Source of the DNA: Gemella haemolysans ATCC 10379
GTDB lineage: Bacteria > Bacillota > Bacilli > Staphylococcales > Gemellaceae
DNA length: 64,000 nt
Assembly: GCF_000173915.1 (NCBI RefSeq)
Contig: NZ_ACDZ02000006.1
Span: 1 to 64,000, forward strand
Direction: 5' to 3'
Positions 10,201 through 18,174 of the stretch are shown here, piece after piece (positions within the stretch are counted from its first letter, which is position 1; every line of letters begins with the position of its first letter). Position numbers and translations under genes: made by a program. A model generated the notes under the pieces. It was not told where the DNA came from. It saw only the letters and a list, made by a program, of their open reading frames with translations, and did no database searches.

Positions 10201-11684
10201 GTTACCAGGATATTCCAGAAAAACAAGAACAATCGCCATTATATCTAGATATGGAAAAAACGGGACATATTATGTTAATTTCTAGTCCAGGTTTTGGAAA
10301 AACAACATTTTTACAGAGTATAGCGCTAGATTTGATGAGAAAAAATACCCCAGAAGATGTCCATATATATTTATATGACTTCGGAACAAGTGGACTTATA
10401 TCTATTAATGAGTTTCCGCATGTTGCAGATTACTTCACCTTAGATGAGGAAGAAAAAATCACAAAATCTCTAAAACGTTTAGAAGAAGAAGTTAAACATA
10501 GAAAAGCACTATTAGCTAATGCCAAAGTAACTAATTATACACAGTATAATGAAGTATCGACCGAGAGTATACCAACGATTTTTATGCTGATAGATAGTTT
10601 TGATGGAATGGCAGATGCTAAATACAATGAAGCATTTATCAGTGTATTAAACACAATAGCTAGAGATGGAGCTTCTTTAGGTATATATATAGTGACCACA
10701 TTATCAAGAACGAACGCTATGCGTTTGCAGTTACAAGGTAATTTCAAAACAAAAATATCGTTATTCTTATTTGATAAGAGTGACCTATCTGCGATAGTAG
10801 GACGTTCGAATATCAATTTAGAAGAAATAAAAGGAAGAGCAGTTGTGAAGTTCGATGAGATTGTGCATTTCCAAGTAGTTCAAGCTTATAAAACTCAAAG
10901 TTATTCAGAATATATAAATGAGATTAAAGAAGAGATAAATAGTATGGAAGAATATTGGCAAGGTGAAAAACCAGAAAAAATACCAATGCTACCAGAAAAA
11001 ATTACATATCGATATATCGATGATATAATTACTGATAAAGATATGGATAATACTTTTGTATTAGGATTATATAGAGATACAGCTAAATTAGCAACATTCA
11101 CCCTAGATAGAGCAATGATGATGGCGTCAGATAAACCAGCTGCCCTAGAGAATTATTATACAGTAGTCAATTATAATCTAAACAGAATAAGTAATGAATA
11201 TAAGGCCTATCTACTTGATTCGGTAGATAGAGTGAGAACAAACTATTTATCAAACATTGAGAAGATAATAACTCCACTAGAAATAGAGGAAATAGTTAGT
11301 GAACTTTTAACAGAACTTGAAAAAAGGATGACTCAAGCACAAGAATATTCACAAAAATACTTATTAATTATTCCAGAGATAGCGGCATTCTCACGAGATT
11401 CAAGGATATCAGAACAAAATCTTAAACTTCTAGTAAAAGAAGGAGCCAAATATGGTATTACAGTTCTATTTATAGGATATTATCAAGATTTAGTATCTAA
11501 TTTTGATTTCTTAATTAAGCAGATAAAACCACTAGTAGAACAGGTTTATATGGGTGTAAGAATATCTGATCAAGATCATACAAAATATCCATATATCTTT
11601 AATGAGGCTTACTTAAAGGCTAATGAAGGGTACACTCTAACACCTTATAAATATGATAACGTGCAGGTTATAGAAGAAGAGTAG
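7293..11684 (+). CDS. essC: T7SSb motor ATPase EssC
   Basis: EssC is the FtsK/SpoIIIE-type ATPase that drives T7SSb export. The 1463-residue protein has an N-terminal FHA-like region (1 to about 190) and two membrane segments near residues 215-260. The first ATPase domain carries Walker A GTTGSGKS at 655-662 and an acidic Walker B pair D765-E766. The second has Walker A PGFGKTT at 999-1005 and a Walker B-like stretch (FMLIDSFD). A third domain toward the C terminus has no recognisable P-loop, as in other EssC proteins. Length is typical (about 1480). It is the last core gene of the operon. EssC C-terminal variants are known in S. aureus to match particular effector sets; which variant class this is cannot be judged here. 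Confidence 0.95.
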   Translation: MKVYIIYKEKNYMLYPNRKYRLGNTRECDIYIEEAIDEVLIQVKNDRLLINYNEYSHGIYTLKLIGLKLRLLILEKNKYFLLDRKNVLIDSTDLADIYFKEIKFPVLISYEEETKIVSEGVFYLNGYKTTGEVSLKEFDEIVFLEGLSIKVLSRSLSLFSNATIKSEMITYDEDERYENRAEEFHRSPRIILREPTDKVTVGTPPMEEEESRQSLLRLLMMPLAMVFFTILMYIYSSSGTMMIMMFGMSTVTIITSIHSYVSDRKKFKERQQKKVKDYKEYLEEKQLEFANCKEEQKQSLEHHYPDMKKILQMPKEVDRRIYEKTPYYFDFLTYRLGTGEVEPSFSIEYSKSETSKVREEVIGDINNLLSHYRNIQNVPVKGDIHVPTGYIGTRKIAIEQIQQLMMQIAVFHSYHDVQFIPIFREDELNLWNWSRWLPHIQISAFNSRGFIYNQQTRDQLLTSLYQIIKDRKLDYDQNTDKSKEKLYTPHYILFITDLSLLLDHNIMEYINDDLTSVGVTLVFVEEVIERLPEHVKTVIDYRNDKKGIQILHKGEYINKEFSPLEQISLLDKENFARGLAGINHEETLRNAIPNSVTFLEMYGAKTIAELNILERWQQNEAYQTMAVPLGVRGRDDILYLNLHEKAHGPHGLIAGTTGSGKSELIQSYILSLVVNYHPYEVAFLLIDYKGGGMANLFANLPHLVGTITNLDANQALRALISIKAELKKRQKLFFEHDVNHINQYTKLYKQGKAKEPLPHLFIISDEFAELKQEQPDFMQELISTARIGRSLGIHLILATQKPSGVVNDQIWSNSKFKIALKVQDVADSREIIKTPDAAQITQTGRAYLQVGNNEIYELFQSAWSGAEYKEDESDSDNRDLTIYEIRNNGQYSPINKDLSGLSARKEIKSIPTQLDVIVEYTKKLFDKTGLAKVASPWLPPLKDNIYSDDVQNNNFKDYWGRKEKLTILVGYQDIPEKQEQSPLYLDMEKTGHIMLISSPGFGKTTFLQSIALDLMRKNTPEDVHIYLYDFGTSGLISINEFPHVADYFTLDEEEKITKSLKRLEEEVKHRKALLANAKVTNYTQYNEVSTESIPTIFMLIDSFDGMADAKYNEAFISVLNTIARDGASLGIYIVTTLSRTNAMRLQLQGNFKTKISLFLFDKSDLSAIVGRSNINLEEIKGRAVVKFDEIVHFQVVQAYKTQSYSEYINEIKEEINSMEEYWQGEKPEKIPMLPEKITYRYIDDIITDKDMDNTFVLGLYRDTAKLATFTLDRAMMMASDKPAALENYYTVVNYNLNRISNEYKAYLLDSVDRVRTNYLSNIEKIITPLEIEEIVSELLTELEKRMTQAQEYSQKYLLIIPEIAAFSRDSRISEQNLKLLVKEGAKYGITVLFIGYYQDLVSNFDFLIKQIKPLVEQVYMGVRISDQDHTKYPYIFNEAYLKANEGYTLTPYKYDNVQVIEEE

Positions 11685-11716
11685 ATAATGTTATAAAGTC
11701 AAAAAAATAAATAAAT

Positions 11717-11756
11717 AATTCTATACAAATTTAATATATCAAGTTTGTATAGAATT
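11717..11756. repeat. Perfect 13-bp inverted repeat after essC
   Basis: AATTCTATACAAA at 11717-11729 pairs perfectly with TTTGTATAGAATT at 11744-11756 around a 14-base AT loop. No strong T run follows, so it may be a weak terminator, an mRNA-stabilising hairpin, or an operator. It marks the end of the core operon. Confidence 0.55.
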
Positions 11757-11829
11757 ATAATAAGAAATCGAGTAAAAAGCGTATATAATAAATTTTAAAA
11801 AGGTAAAATGAAGAATTAATATTAAAAAA

Positions 11830-11869
11830 GATAAGCATTATTTATAAGATAATAGCTTATTTTTTTTTA
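11830..11869 (+). terminator. Terminator heading the first DUF1310/lipase module
   Basis: ATAAGC...GCTTAT forms an imperfect stem extended by ATTAT/ATAAT and is followed by nine T. A close copy lies at 12791-12826, so this terminator is part of the duplicated unit and insulates each module from upstream transcription. Confidence 0.6.
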
Positions 11870-11945
11870 TGACAAAAATTGGAGAAAAATTGCTAAAAAG
11901 GTATTGAGATGTTAAAATATAGTAAAATAAAAAGGAGGAAGAGAA

Positions 11946-12335
11946 GTGAAGAAAATACTGATAGGAATATTAAGTACAGTCGCAATAATAGCGATATTAA
12001 TAGGAGGGAAGATACAAATGGATAAATATAGAGTGAAAAGTATAGTGCATAGTGAAGAGGCGAAAGTGGCGATAAAAAGAATTTTTAAAAATAGAGACGA
12101 TAAAGCATTTACGTCGGAAGGTAAAATTAAAAGTTATAGGTTAGATGAAGGTAAAATAAAGAAAAATCCAATGGGGGGAGTAGACATTTCAATTATAGTA
12201 AATGATGATAAAGATATGATATTAAATACTACTATAAGTCAAGATAAATATAATGGGGGCTATAAGACGGAAGGTATGTCTATATCACCAAAGTTAGATG
12301 AAATAATGTATTCTGAGGATAAAGAAAAGGAGTAA
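11946..12335 (+). CDS. DUF1310-type membrane-anchored protein, candidate lipase immunity protein (copy A)
   Basis: The 129 residues start with a hydrophobic anchor (ILIGILSTVAIIAILIGG) with no lipobox, followed by a small outward-facing domain. The block GKIKSYRLDE, NPMGG and IIVNDDKD is characteristic of the DUF1310 family of Listeria and streptococci as I recall it. A GTG start at 11946 is supported by AAGGAGGAAGAG directly upstream. It is followed 9 bases later by a truncated lipase gene. Immunity function is inferred from the neighbouring gene and by analogy with the TilA lipoproteins that protect against TslA in S. aureus. Copy B at 12903 has an identical first 27 residues but a diverged outer domain. 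Confidence 0.7.
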   Translation: MKKILIGILSTVAIIAILIGGKIQMDKYRVKSIVHSEEAKVAIKRIFKNRDDKAFTSEGKIKSYRLDEGKIKKNPMGGVDISIIVNDDKDMILNTTISQDKYNGGYKTEGMSISPKLDEIMYSEDKEKE

Positions 12336-12344
12336 TAAAATAAT

Positions 12345-12794
12345 ATGGTAAACACAGACTATAAAAATGTTTACACAGCAAAACGAGAATATGATGATAA
12401 TAGTGTAGGATATAAATTAAGAACAGAAAGTGGAGAATATATAGGCACTTTATCCGACATAAATAATAACAGAAGTAACAATGGAGAACAAATATTTACA
12501 TATACCAAGACAGAAAATGGAAGAGGAGCGATGCCACTAGAAGCCCCCTTAAGTGAAAGAGCAAAAGTAAAAGAAATTACCTTGCTATACAGAGACTCAA
12601 CCAATCCACTAGAATCAGTTACAGGTAAAGCAGGAGAAGTAGGAAGAGATTGGGGGTTAAATAATACAGTATTAGGGCTAAAAATAGGAACAGGACAAAG
12701 AGGTGTGACGGGACAACTAGAAGCCTCAGCAGATTATCTAAAAGAAATAATGGAAAAATATCCTAATGCAAAAATAAATACAAAGATGGGATGA
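12345..12794 (+). pseudogene. Truncated T7SS lipase (copy A), catalytic core lost
   Basis: The 149 residues correspond to the N-terminal part of the complete lipase at 13300. From about base 12538 to 12780 the DNA is nearly identical to 13493-13728. The frame then runs into a new end (NTKMG) exactly where the complete copy continues into the nucleophile motif GHSLG. The segment YRDS also differs from YRGS in the complete copy, a Gly to Asp change in what is probably the oxyanion-hole motif. Without Ser, Asp and His and without the targeting domain it cannot be an active effector. The truncation point leads straight into the leader of the next module, so it looks like a recombination scar. Start ATG at 12345 has AAAAGGAG upstream. 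Confidence 0.8.
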
Positions 12795-12826
12795 GCGTTA
12801 TCTATGAGATAATAGCTTATTTTTTA
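12791..12826 (+). terminator. Second copy of the module-leading terminator
   Basis: ATGAGCGTTATC...GATAATAGCTTAT is a copy of the hairpin at 11830-11869 followed by T6. It begins at the very end of the truncated lipase and precedes a near-identical copy of the leader of the first DUF1310 gene. Confidence 0.5.
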
Positions 12827-12902
12827 TGACAAAAATTGGAGAAAAATTGCTAAAAAGGTACTTAGATGGTAAAATATAGTAAAATAAAAAGGAGGAAGAG
12901 AA

Positions 12903-13316
12903 GTGAAGAAAATACTGATAGGAATATTAAGTACAGTCGCAATAATAGCGATATTAATAGGAGGGAAGATACAAATGGATAAATATAGAGTGAAAACTAT
13001 AATACATGGAGAAGAAGGGAAAGCAGCAATAGAAAATATGCTGAAAATAATGGATGAAAAAGCCTTGACACCAGAGGGAAAAATAAAAAGTTATCAAATA
13101 GATGAGAACTACACTCATAACAATCCAATGGGTGGTCTAATAGTTAGAGTTATTATCAATGATGATCCAGAATTAGATGTTGAAACAACATTAAATAAAT
13201 ATCCTTCAAGAGGAAAGTTAGAACACGGCGTGATAATAACCTCTGAAAAACTGTCAAAACTAGTACCAGATAAAGGATTACTAAGCGAGGAAAAGGGAAA
13301 TGAGCAAGACAGATAG
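12903..13316 (+). CDS. DUF1310-type membrane-anchored protein, candidate lipase immunity protein (copy B)
   Basis: The 137 residues have the same N-terminal anchor as copy A and the DUF1310 hallmarks GKIKSYQIDE, NNPMGG and IINDDPE. GTG start with AAGGAGGAAGAG upstream, as in copy A. The 3' end overlaps the start of the complete lipase gene by 17 bases, so the pair is translationally coupled, which favours a toxin and immunity relationship. The outer domain differs from copy A at most positions, consistent with specificity for a different lipase variant. Function is inferred, not shown. Confidence 0.72.
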   Translation: MKKILIGILSTVAIIAILIGGKIQMDKYRVKTIIHGEEGKAAIENMLKIMDEKALTPEGKIKSYQIDENYTHNNPMGGLIVRVIINDDPELDVETTLNKYPSRGKLEHGVIITSEKLSKLVPDKGLLSEEKGNEQDR

Positions 13317-15765
13317 AGTACATAAAGAAATAGCAGAATCAGAGTATAATAGCTATGTTGTAGGGAAAGAAGCGAAAACAAATAACTACAACAAAATAGG
13401 AAAAACCCTTGACTTTAATGATAACCGAAGTGGAAATGGAGAACAAATATACGCCTTAGCTAGTGATGGAAGTAATGCCTTGCCCAACGCATCCTTAAGT
13501 GAAAGAGCAAAAGTAAAAGAAATTACCTTGCTATACAGAGGCTCAACCAATCCACTAGAATCAGTTACAGGTAAAGCAGGAGAAGTAGGAAGAGATTGGG
13601 GATTAAATAATACAGTATTAGGACTAAAAATAGGAACAGGGCAAAGAGGTGTGACGGGACAACTAGAAGCCTCAGCAGATTATCTAAAAGAAATAATGGA
13701 AAAATATCCTAATGCAAAAATAAATATATATGGACATTCATTAGGGTCAATGGATGCCCAATACGCACTATCCTCTATAACGGATTACAGCAGGATAAAC
13801 GGAGCATATATTTATAATGGTCCGAATATATATAGTTTGTTATCGTATAGTCAAAAAGTGAATGTAAGTGCCTTATACGATAAAATACATAATTATGTTG
13901 ACTCTGAAGATATAGTAGGATTAGGCTATAAAGAAGGAGAGGGAGCAGTAGGACAAGTATATAAATTTGTTGGTCTAGATAAGAAAACTGTACCTATGCT
14001 TGTAGGGGAAAAAATAGCAGGTCCATTAGGGGCAATGGTAGGATTGGCTTATGGGGCATTCGCAGACCAACACCTCTGGGGAGGATATGATTTCGATGCA
14101 GACGGTAATCTAATAGATAGGCATGGAAGAAGAGTAAAAGCCTGGGAAAAACCAGAAGAAACAGCCATGCTAGAAAAAGTATCTAGAAGTAAAGAGTATT
14201 TGGAACTATTGAGAAAAAATAAAGAATTAACAATTGATGTGAATCAAGATGGAAAGCTAGATGCAAAATTTAGTGTAGATAGTTTAAAAGCAACGCCTCT
14301 AATACCAGTTGGAGCAAGTGGAGAAATAGTAATAAATTTTCCTACACTATTAATACTAGCTGGAAATTTGAAAGCTCTTTTAAATGAGATAGCACAAATA
14401 AAAGAATTGCTTAGTATATCTGAACAAACTAATACAGATGTAGAAAGCAGAAAACAAAGTAGAACGGAGACATTAGAACAATCAATAGTTCGTTACTTGG
14501 AGCAAATAGAGTTAATAAAAAGTATAAAAAAACTTGATGAATTTTACTCAACATTAGAAGATAACAAAAGTAAGTTTGAAGTATTAGGAGAATATAATAC
14601 ATATCAATTTTCAAGACAATTTGATTGGTTTGGGTTTAGCGGTTTTAAACATTGGTGTTATCAAAGTGGAAGTGCTTGGGATTATAGTCCAACAGTAAAA
14701 AAATTAGATAAGATTAAGGTGTCTGCTCGAAAGATAGCAGAAGGAGTAAAAAAAACATATTATAATGAATATAGCCCGCAAAGAGAAGCTATAATTACGG
14801 TATCTGCTAAGACGGATATAGCTAGACAAGGGATAGCCACAATAAATTCATTTAAATCAAATATAGCCGAGACATTTAAAGGGCAAGGTGTAAGATCGAA
14901 GTTTGATGATGGTATAGCTAAACCATTAGGCGAGGTAATAAGAGTAGAAAAAACAAATATGGATGCAATGGAAATATGTATAAGAAGTATGCGACAAAGT
15001 GTAATAGCATTAGCGGATAGTCACCAAGCAAATGATACTACAATAGAGCAAAATTGGAATACAAAACAAGATGTATTAGGAAACTATAAAGTAGGGAAAA
15101 TACCTAGCGATTTTAACACATTTGTAGAAAAATCAGGGTTATTCGATGATTTGGCGGTGCTAAAGGCGTTTGACAAACAAGTAGATGATGAGGCTAATAA
15201 TCTATCGTCTAAAATGGCAACTTCATTTACAGCGTATCTCACAGTAGCAAAAGATAAAAGTAGAAATACTTATGCAGATTTAAAAGAAACACAAGCGAGT
15301 GTGGTAAGTTTAATACCAGATTTTCCGACAGGTATTTATTATAAAGAAGAAAAAGAAGAAGGAGAATATGACATACACTACTATCACACAATAGAGGAGA
15401 GTATAGCAGTTGCATCAGCAATAAAAGAGACAGAAAAATTAATAACAGAATTGGAAAAGTCGTATCGAGACACTATACAAACAATTGATTCAGCAGGAGG
15501 ATCATTGTCTACGCTAAAAATAGAATTAAGGAATTACTTAGAAGATGCGATATATAATTATTCAACATTATCAGAGGTCATAAGGGCTCAAAGAATGATA
15601 GCGTTAGTAATGAATAAGATAAATGCTCAGGTAATAAGTTTTTCTGAATTGGTGAATCAAAATAAAGGGAAATCAATAGAGGCTTTAGATAGTAGAATGA
15701 AAGAGTTAGGGGTAATGACTTCTCATGTATCAGAGTTAATAAGCACATGTTTTGGGAATAAATAG
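13300..15765 (+). CDS. Complete T7SS lipase effector with reversed domain order (TslA-like)
   Basis: The 821-residue protein has an N-terminal alpha/beta-hydrolase: YRGS (probable oxyanion motif), then GHSLG with nucleophile S147, candidate acidic residues D201 and D204 in VDSEDIVG, and H258 in DQHLWGGY. A calcium-loop-like DVNQDGKLD follows, then about 480 residues of helical, coiled-coil-like sequence with FKGQGVRS and a C-terminal STCFGNK, shared with the partial effector at the window start. Toxin first and helical targeting region last is the reverse of LXG toxins and matches S. aureus TslA, a T7SS-exported phospholipase. There is no signal peptide. The start at 13300 has AAAAGGGA upstream and overlaps the DUF1310 gene. 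Substrate (membrane lipid of rival cells) is inferred. Confidence 0.75.
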   Translation: MSKTDRVHKEIAESEYNSYVVGKEAKTNNYNKIGKTLDFNDNRSGNGEQIYALASDGSNALPNASLSERAKVKEITLLYRGSTNPLESVTGKAGEVGRDWGLNNTVLGLKIGTGQRGVTGQLEASADYLKEIMEKYPNAKINIYGHSLGSMDAQYALSSITDYSRINGAYIYNGPNIYSLLSYSQKVNVSALYDKIHNYVDSEDIVGLGYKEGEGAVGQVYKFVGLDKKTVPMLVGEKIAGPLGAMVGLAYGAFADQHLWGGYDFDADGNLIDRHGRRVKAWEKPEETAMLEKVSRSKEYLELLRKNKELTIDVNQDGKLDAKFSVDSLKATPLIPVGASGEIVINFPTLLILAGNLKALLNEIAQIKELLSISEQTNTDVESRKQSRTETLEQSIVRYLEQIELIKSIKKLDEFYSTLEDNKSKFEVLGEYNTYQFSRQFDWFGFSGFKHWCYQSGSAWDYSPTVKKLDKIKVSARKIAEGVKKTYYNEYSPQREAIITVSAKTDIARQGIATINSFKSNIAETFKGQGVRSKFDDGIAKPLGEVIRVEKTNMDAMEICIRSMRQSVIALADSHQANDTTIEQNWNTKQDVLGNYKVGKIPSDFNTFVEKSGLFDDLAVLKAFDKQVDDEANNLSSKMATSFTAYLTVAKDKSRNTYADLKETQASVVSLIPDFPTGIYYKEEKEEGEYDIHYYHTIEESIAVASAIKETEKLITELEKSYRDTIQTIDSAGGSLSTLKIELRNYLEDAIYNYSTLSEVIRAQRMIALVMNKINAQVISFSELVNQNKGKSIEALDSRMKELGVMTSHVSELISTCFGNK

Positions 15766-15802
15766 GAAAATTAAAGAATAAAACTTTTAGAATAATAAAA
15801 AG

Positions 15803-15838
15803 ATAGTCGCAACTTTAAAATAAGGTTGCGACTATTTT
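15803..15838 (+). terminator. Terminator after the lipase, leading LXG cassette 1
   Basis: ATAGTCGCAACT/TTGCGACTAT forms a stem of 11 to 12 pairs followed by TTT. The equivalent hairpin of cassette 2 (18775-18811) has a different stem sequence with paired changes, which supports a folded function. Confidence 0.65.
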
Positions 15839-15870
15839 ACATATCACTACCTAGAAGGATAAAAATATAG

Positions 15871-15876
15871 TATAAT
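15871..15876 (+). promoter_or_regulatory. Probable -10 element of LXG cassette 1
   Basis: TATAAT 44 bases before the ribosome binding site of the first partner gene. No good -35 is evident 17 bases upstream. The same sequence precedes cassette 2 at about 18840-18850. Confidence 0.4.
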
Positions 15877-15919
15877 ATAAAAAAATAAATCATTTTTGTT
15901 TTATAGAAAGGAACAGCGT

Positions 15920-16213
15920 ATGAACATATTACAAAGTAGTAAAGAACAAGCTGCCTCATCTGCAACATCTTTGAAAACTGCAAGTAATAATATTTCCCAA
16001 GAAATAACAGTAACAAAAGATACGCAAACAACAGTAGCCGGCAACACTAACGCACAAAATAGTATAGAAGTATCTAACCAAACAGCGAGTAAAATGTCAA
16101 AAGTTATTCAAAGCATGTCTAATAACATTCATAGTGTAGCTGTAGAATTCCAGGCAATGGACAATACATTAGGAACACAACTAGAAGGTGTAAAAAGCTT
16201 AAGAGGATTCTAG
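15920..16213 (+). CDS. Lap1-type WXG100-like partner (TIGR04197/SACOL2603 family), copy 1
   Basis: This 97-residue, Ser/Thr/Asn-rich helical protein without a signal peptide matches the TIGR04197 type VII secretion effector family. In streptococci such proteins (Lap1) bind the LXG domain together with a DUF3958 protein and take the toxin to the T7SS. I choose the ATG at 15920 (MNILQSSKEQ), with GAAAGGAAC upstream, over an upstream TTG. The gene is directly followed, with no gap, by a DUF3958-type gene and then the LXG toxin, the usual order. A second copy at 18894 differs in one clear residue (SVAVEF here, SVAEEF there). Confidence 0.82.
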   Translation: MNILQSSKEQAASSATSLKTASNNISQEITVTKDTQTTVAGNTNAQNSIEVSNQTASKMSKVIQSMSNNIHSVAVEFQAMDNTLGTQLEGVKSLRGF

Positions 16214-16519
16214 ATGACAAAAGATCAAGACAACTATCAAAAAAGAATATTGTTAGAAGAACAACTAAAAGACAACAAAAAGAAACAAGTCAAGTTGGAA
16301 GAAATAGAAAATACATATCAAGACATTGAAATTCATGGTAGATATCTAAAAGAAACAGTACACAAAATATTTACAGGACAATACAATACCCACCTAGAAC
16401 AACTACACTATTTTGAAAAACAAAATAAGAAATATCTAGACAAAAGAAAATATACGCTACTAGAAGAAGAGATAAACCTAAAACTTCAAAAGCAAAAACT
16501 AGAAACAAAAGAGAAATAA
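16214..16519 (+). CDS. Lap2-type partner protein (DUF3958 family), copy 1
   Basis: This 101-residue highly charged, coiled-coil protein fits the DUF3958 family, the second small partner (Lap2) that accompanies LXG toxins. Its ATG immediately follows the stop of the Lap1-type gene, and it ends 15 bases before the LXG toxin start. There is no signal peptide or membrane segment. Function is known for relatives and inferred here from synteny. A truncated copy is at 19188. Confidence 0.78.
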   Translation: MTKDQDNYQKRILLEEQLKDNKKKQVKLEEIENTYQDIEIHGRYLKETVHKIFTGQYNTHLEQLHYFEKQNKKYLDKRKYTLLEEEINLKLQKQKLETKEK

Positions 16520-16534
16520 GGAAAGAGGAAAGAA

Positions 16535-18166
16535 ATGAGTATAGACATGATACTAGATATGACAGAAAGCCAAACACAAGGTATAAAAAATCTAGTAACA
16601 AAACAAAATGAAGCCTACACAGAATTACAAAAAAGCTTGGCAGAATTCATACTCCAAACAGATAAACTAAAAGGAGTAACATACGATTCAGCCAAAAAAT
16701 ACTGTGCAGTAGTAATAGAACCATTAGTAAGAGGATGTATACTACTAAATGAAGAGATCAGCCGAGCAAACGAAAACTATATAAATACCTACAAGTCAGA
16801 AGTAGATACTGTTAGTCTAAAACAACAAGAACTAGAAAGACTAATTCGAGAAGCAGAAGGACAGATAAGAAGAGTAGAACACATATTAAACCTATTATAT
16901 CAAGAAGACCCAATAAGCTATTCTCAAATAAGTATGGCAGAAGAAAATAAAGAGACATACAGAAAATTAAAGAATGAGTTAGAAGAAAAGTTAAGAAAGC
17001 TATTAGCGTTTAATGCGAAATCACCAAGTATATTTAGTGAAGTAGAGGTATTAAAATCATCAGTTGACCAAGGATTAGCACAAGCAGAAAAGAGTTGGTC
17101 ACCAACATCAAAAACATTCAACTTACCAAGTAGAAGTGATATGGGATGGATAGAAGCTATAGATGGGAAATGGTTAGAAAAAGACTATACCCAAGAAGAG
17201 ATAGAGTATAAGAAAACATTAAAATTACAATATGGATTTGATGACAAAACAGCTAGGATAATAATAAAAGCAAGAAAAAATATATATAACGATTCTAGAA
17301 TACCAGATAATGAAAAAGATTATGTATTTACTAGATTGTTAGGTGGATTATATTATGATTTGAATTCTGGGGTAAAGGGATTTGGAGAACAACTTGCGTG
17401 GCAAAATACGGCAGGGGCTGGAGTAATTATTGGAGATGTCATAATGATGATAGATACACAATTAAAAGAATATGGTATACTAAAAGATAAAGAATATGAG
17501 TACTTAAAATATAAGGTTAGAATACAACATGGAGGTTATGGTTACTATAATAGTATTGATGAAGGGGCTCGACCACGGTATAAAAGAACTATGGAAACGG
17601 CGTTAGGGCGTAAAATAACAGAGGATGAATTCGAAAAACTATGGGATAGTCAAATAGATGCATTTAAAGGAAAAACAGATTTCGCCCATCAGTATATCAC
17701 AATGGCAACACATCTATATGGAAAACCACGTCTTGCCGATCTTAAAGATGGTCATAAAAATACAAATGACATGTCAGGATGGTTTGGAGATACAACAGAT
17801 GTAGCCGGTGTTAAGCCAAGTATAGGAAATGATGATTATAAGGCAGATTTAGATGCAGTTAATATAGTAAGCTCGATGAAAAAAAATAATAGTAACTTTA
17901 TTACAGCGAGTAACAACTACTATGATAAGTTAGAAAACAATGTGTATAATCGTGCAGAAGAATTTAAAAAGAATATAGATTTTAATAAAGTAAAAAATAA
18001 AATTTATAATCAACTTAGTGAATCGTATATACTCGAAAAAGGAAGAATAGTAAGATTGCCAAGTAATATAAACTATATAAAAGAAAAATATCCGCAAACA
18101 TATAACTTTATAAAAAGTGTTGAGAATAATCAAAATAATATTCAGGATTATTACGGTGAAAAGTAG
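16535..18166 (+). CDS. LXG-domain T7SS toxin, probable TelC-like C-terminal domain
   Basis: The 543-residue protein starts with a helical LXG domain (L45-K46-G47 within TDKLKGVTYDSAKKY) of about 200 residues. A C-terminal toxin domain spans from about 215 to the end. That domain holds a conserved-looking acidic set: D382 and H385 in DFAHQYITMATHLYG, D419 and D422 in GWFGDTTD, and D433, D434, D438 and D440 in GNDDYKADLDAVN. S. intermedius TelC, an LXG toxin that cleaves lipid II outside the membrane, uses an aspartate-rich, calcium-dependent site. I consider this domain TelC-like from memory of the motif, not from a search. The membrane-anchored gene product next door fits an immunity protein for a toxin acting outside the membrane. 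Start has AAAGAGGAAAG upstream. Confidence 0.75.
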   Translation: MSIDMILDMTESQTQGIKNLVTKQNEAYTELQKSLAEFILQTDKLKGVTYDSAKKYCAVVIEPLVRGCILLNEEISRANENYINTYKSEVDTVSLKQQELERLIREAEGQIRRVEHILNLLYQEDPISYSQISMAEENKETYRKLKNELEEKLRKLLAFNAKSPSIFSEVEVLKSSVDQGLAQAEKSWSPTSKTFNLPSRSDMGWIEAIDGKWLEKDYTQEEIEYKKTLKLQYGFDDKTARIIIKARKNIYNDSRIPDNEKDYVFTRLLGGLYYDLNSGVKGFGEQLAWQNTAGAGVIIGDVIMMIDTQLKEYGILKDKEYEYLKYKVRIQHGGYGYYNSIDEGARPRYKRTMETALGRKITEDEFEKLWDSQIDAFKGKTDFAHQYITMATHLYGKPRLADLKDGHKNTNDMSGWFGDTTDVAGVKPSIGNDDYKADLDAVNIVSSMKKNNSNFITASNNYYDKLENNVYNRAEEFKKNIDFNKVKNKIYNQLSESYILEKGRIVRLPSNINYIKEKYPQTYNFIKSVENNQNNIQDYYGEK

Positions 18167-18174
18167 GTGTTTAA

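Larger units (their letters stand above)
11830..13728 (+). repeat. Tandem duplication of the DUF1310/lipase module
   Basis: Two blocks repeat. The first is the leader plus the DUF1310 N-terminus: 11830 to about 12030 against 12791 to about 12990. The second is the conserved lipase segment: about 12538-12780 against 13493-13728. Between them, the outer DUF1310 domain and the lipase N-terminus have diverged. The arrangement is two direct repeats about 960 bases apart, with the first module cut short at the junction. Confidence 0.8.

Noticed and set aside
11717-11756. Attachment site for an integrated element
   Set aside because: The perfect inverted repeat is not found again at the other island edge and no integrase gene is present.
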